DNA from: Verrucomicrobiota bacterium
GTDB taxonomy: Bacteria > Verrucomicrobiota > Lentisphaeria > Oligosphaerales > Oligosphaeraceae
Direction of reading: 5' to 3'
Assembly (NCBI GenBank): GCA_022709995.1
Contig: JAKLHU010000076.1
Location: 1 to 8,086 of the forward strand
Length of the DNA stretch: 8,086 nucleotides
In this document: piece by piece, positions 6,583 through 8,086 of the stretch
How the letters are laid out: each line of letters begins with the position of its first letter
Numbering within the stretch: the stretch's first letter is position 1
Made by a program: the position numbers and the translations under genes
The notes under the pieces: model-generated
What the model was told of the DNA's origin: nothing
Seen by the model: the letters and a program-made list of their open reading frames with translations, nothing else
Databases searched by the model: none

Positions 6583-6595
6583 TTGCGGTCTGCAG

Positions 6596-8086
6596 TCACT
6601 CCAGTTCGTAGACGTGCGTGCCGTAGTCGGTGAAGGTGTCGGCGAGGACGCCGTCGGCCAGTTGGAGGGTGCGGTTTTCGAAGAGGACTTTGGCGGCTGT
6701 GACGCCTGGCAGCGTGATCTGGGCTTTGACGGCGTCTGCGGTTGAGCAGGAGGCGAGGAGGAACTTTTTGCCGTCGTGGACCTTGAGGAGGATGGACAGG
6801 GCCGGGTTGCCGTCGGCGTCGACTTGCGGTCCGTCGACGATGGCCGGCGCCGCGGGCTGCGCCGGATTGCGTTCGACCAGGATGTCCTGCAACGTCGCCA
6901 GTTCCTTGGCGACGGTGGTGATGTTCTTCCATGTCTCCGGCGTGTCGGTGACGCCGTGGTTTTTGTTGTAGCCGCCGTAGGTGTACCACGTCATGCCGTG
7001 GGCGCCGTTGATGATGGCGAGATAGGTCATGGCGCGTAGTTCGGCGAAGGTCGGGAAACGGGCCCAGCTCCAGCCTTGGAAATATTGGACGATGGTCCAG
7101 ATGGTGCGGGGCGGGTTGCCCTTGCGTTGGAGGTCCTTCCGGATGGTCAGCATATCGGTGACGACTTTGGCGACGCCGGGCTTGCCTTCCAGGTCGTGGA
7201 TAGGGTAGATTTCCGGCAGGAAGCCGTCGGTGGCGTCGACGAAGTCCAGATAGCGCGAGGCTTTCGGGTTGCCGACCGGGTCGGCCTGGATGGTGATGCG
7301 TCCGGGGTCGACGGCTCGCACCGCCGAGCTGAGGGACTGCAGCTGCTGCCAGGTGACGTGGGAGGCGGTGTCGTCAGCCAGGTACCAGGCGAGCAGGGCG
7401 GGGTGGTTGCGTTCGCGGATGACCGCTTTGAGGACAACGCCGGGGTCCATGCGGTTGGCGCCGGCGCCGGAGGCGATGTAGAGTTTCATGCCGTACTCGT
7501 GCGCCTTGTCCATGAACAGCGTAAAGTCCTGGCCGCGGCCGCTGTTGTAGGTATGGACGAGATTGAAGCCGTTTTTCCGCAGTTCCGTGAAGCAGTTGTC
7601 GAAGTTGAAGTCGTTGAACTCGCGTTTCCAGACGGAGTAGAGTCCGATGGGGAAGAACGGCTTGCCGTCGACCAGGGTGAAGCCGTCGTCGCGGACGGTG
7701 ACGATGTTGTCCCGGGGCGATTCGCCGATGGAGAAGAAGAAGGTGGCGTCCAGGGGATTGCCTTCGATGTCCTCGACGTGGACGGTGCAGGAATGGAGGT
7801 TGATGATCGGCGCGTCGGGGAATGGCTGGGACAGGTCGTCGGGGTTGGGGGCGCCGGGGAGCGGCTGGAAGGGGGTGGCCGGGACGTAGGTCACCGTGTC
7901 GCCGGCGCGGGTTGCGGCCGCAGTGATGTCTTTGCCGTCCAGGGCGACGGTGAGGGTGCGCCAGTTGACGGCCGTGTCGGCGGTGATTTGGAAAGAAACG
8001 GGAACCAGTGGGTTGGGTGAGCGCGCCGGTGTGCGCGGGAAGAGCCTTGGCGCCTGCGGTTTCGCCTTTTCGTAATTGGCGTCGGT
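6596..8086 (-). CDS. Multidomain glycosidase-like protein (Ig-like, TIM barrel, beta-sandwich), N-terminus cut off
   Basis: The frame is open from the right edge to a TGA at 6596: 496 residues with the N-terminus outside the window. A GTG at 7894 is in frame, but the preceding 64 codons are open and read as a continuous Ig-like domain (VSFQITADTAVNWRTLTVAL, then DGKDITAAATRAGDTVTYVP), so that GTG is internal. Fragment residues ~20-125 are Ig-like. A barrel begins at about 131 with RDDGFTLVDGKPFFPIGLYS, a common opening of GH2/GH5-like barrels. It continues with HEYGMKLYIASGAG (196-209), NHPALLAWYLADDT (227-240), FLPEIYPIHD (289-298) and AHGMTWYTYGGYN (362-374). From ~409 to the end is a beta-sandwich ending in THVYELE, as in many such enzymes. 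Large size and Ig-like parts suggest export, but the signal peptide is not visible. The acid/base Glu expected after the NHP..W segment is Asp-Asp here, so activity is uncertain. Confidence 0.85.
   Translation of the reverse strand, partial: TDANYEKAKPQAPRLFPRTPARSPNPLVPVSFQITADTAVNWRTLTVALDGKDITAAATRAGDTVTYVPATPFQPLPGAPNPDDLSQPFPDAPIINLHSCTVHVEDIEGNPLDATFFFSIGESPRDNIVTVRDDGFTLVDGKPFFPIGLYSVWKREFNDFNFDNCFTELRKNGFNLVHTYNSGRGQDFTLFMDKAHEYGMKLYIASGAGANRMDPGVVLKAVIRERNHPALLAWYLADDTASHVTWQQLQSLSSAVRAVDPGRITIQADPVGNPKASRYLDFVDATDGFLPEIYPIHDLEGKPGVAKVVTDMLTIRKDLQRKGNPPRTIWTIVQYFQGWSWARFPTFAELRAMTYLAIINGAHGMTWYTYGGYNKNHGVTDTPETWKNITTVAKELATLQDILVERNPAQPAAPAIVDGPQVDADGNPALSILLKVHDGKKFLLASCSTADAVKAQITLPGVTAAKVLFENRTLQLADGVLADTFTDYGTHVYELE

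Noticed and set aside
7892..7894. GTG as the start of the right-hand glycosidase
   Set aside because: The frame stays open for 64 more codons to the window edge and these continue an Ig-like domain, so the true start lies outside the window.
7076..8020. Plus-strand open frame of 314 codons
   Set aside because: It is antisense to the right-hand glycosidase; its Asp/Gly/Val-rich repeats mirror the codon bias of the real gene.

Overview
This window is GC-rich and comes from a Gram-negative-type bacterium that degrades carbohydrates. The gene set (a DUF4838-type protein, a multidomain glycosidase-like protein with Ig-like segments, a TRAP-type solute-binding protein and a sugar-phosphate-isomerase-like TIM barrel) fits the PVC group (Lentisphaerota, Kiritimatiellota, Verrucomicrobiota or Planctomycetota). 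That placement is inferred from gene content; no marker gene is present. There is no rRNA, tRNA, transposase or CRISPR array.

Layout, left to right. Bases 1-2171 (minus) hold the first ~723 residues of a secreted DUF4838 protein with its own sigma70-like promoter (2227-2255). Upstream of that promoter, 2273-2398 carries a seven-copy TGGAC array and two hairpins. Bases 2432-3508 (minus) encode a membrane-anchored TRAP solute-binding protein (DctP family) with no membrane subunits in the window. A good intrinsic terminator at 3641-3699 separates it from a xylose-isomerase-like TIM-barrel protein at 3759-4613 (minus). The divergent intergenic region 4614-5017 has a strong plus-strand promoter (TTGACA, 18 nt, TTTAAT) and a leader of about 320 nt with several inverted repeats. 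It precedes a 448-residue cytoplasmic TIM-barrel-like protein at 5018-6364 (plus). Three strong hairpins fill 6365-6595. From 6596 to the right edge (minus) lies the last 496 residues of an Ig-like + TIM-barrel + beta-sandwich glycosidase-like protein.

A reasonable working model is a sugar or sugar-acid utilisation locus. Extracytoplasmic glycosidase-like proteins attack a glycan, the TRAP binding protein captures a small acidic product, and two cytoplasmic proteins (the 448-residue enzyme-like protein and the isomerase/epimerase) process what is imported. The substrate is unknown. Promoters and terminators suggest several separate transcription units rather than one operon.

The points most worth a second look are a CxCxxC motif shared by the DUF4838 protein and the unnamed 448-residue protein; an Asp-Asp pair where the family-type Asp/Asn-Glu acid/base pair is expected in the right-hand glycosidase; the helically phased TGGAC array; and the long structured leader.
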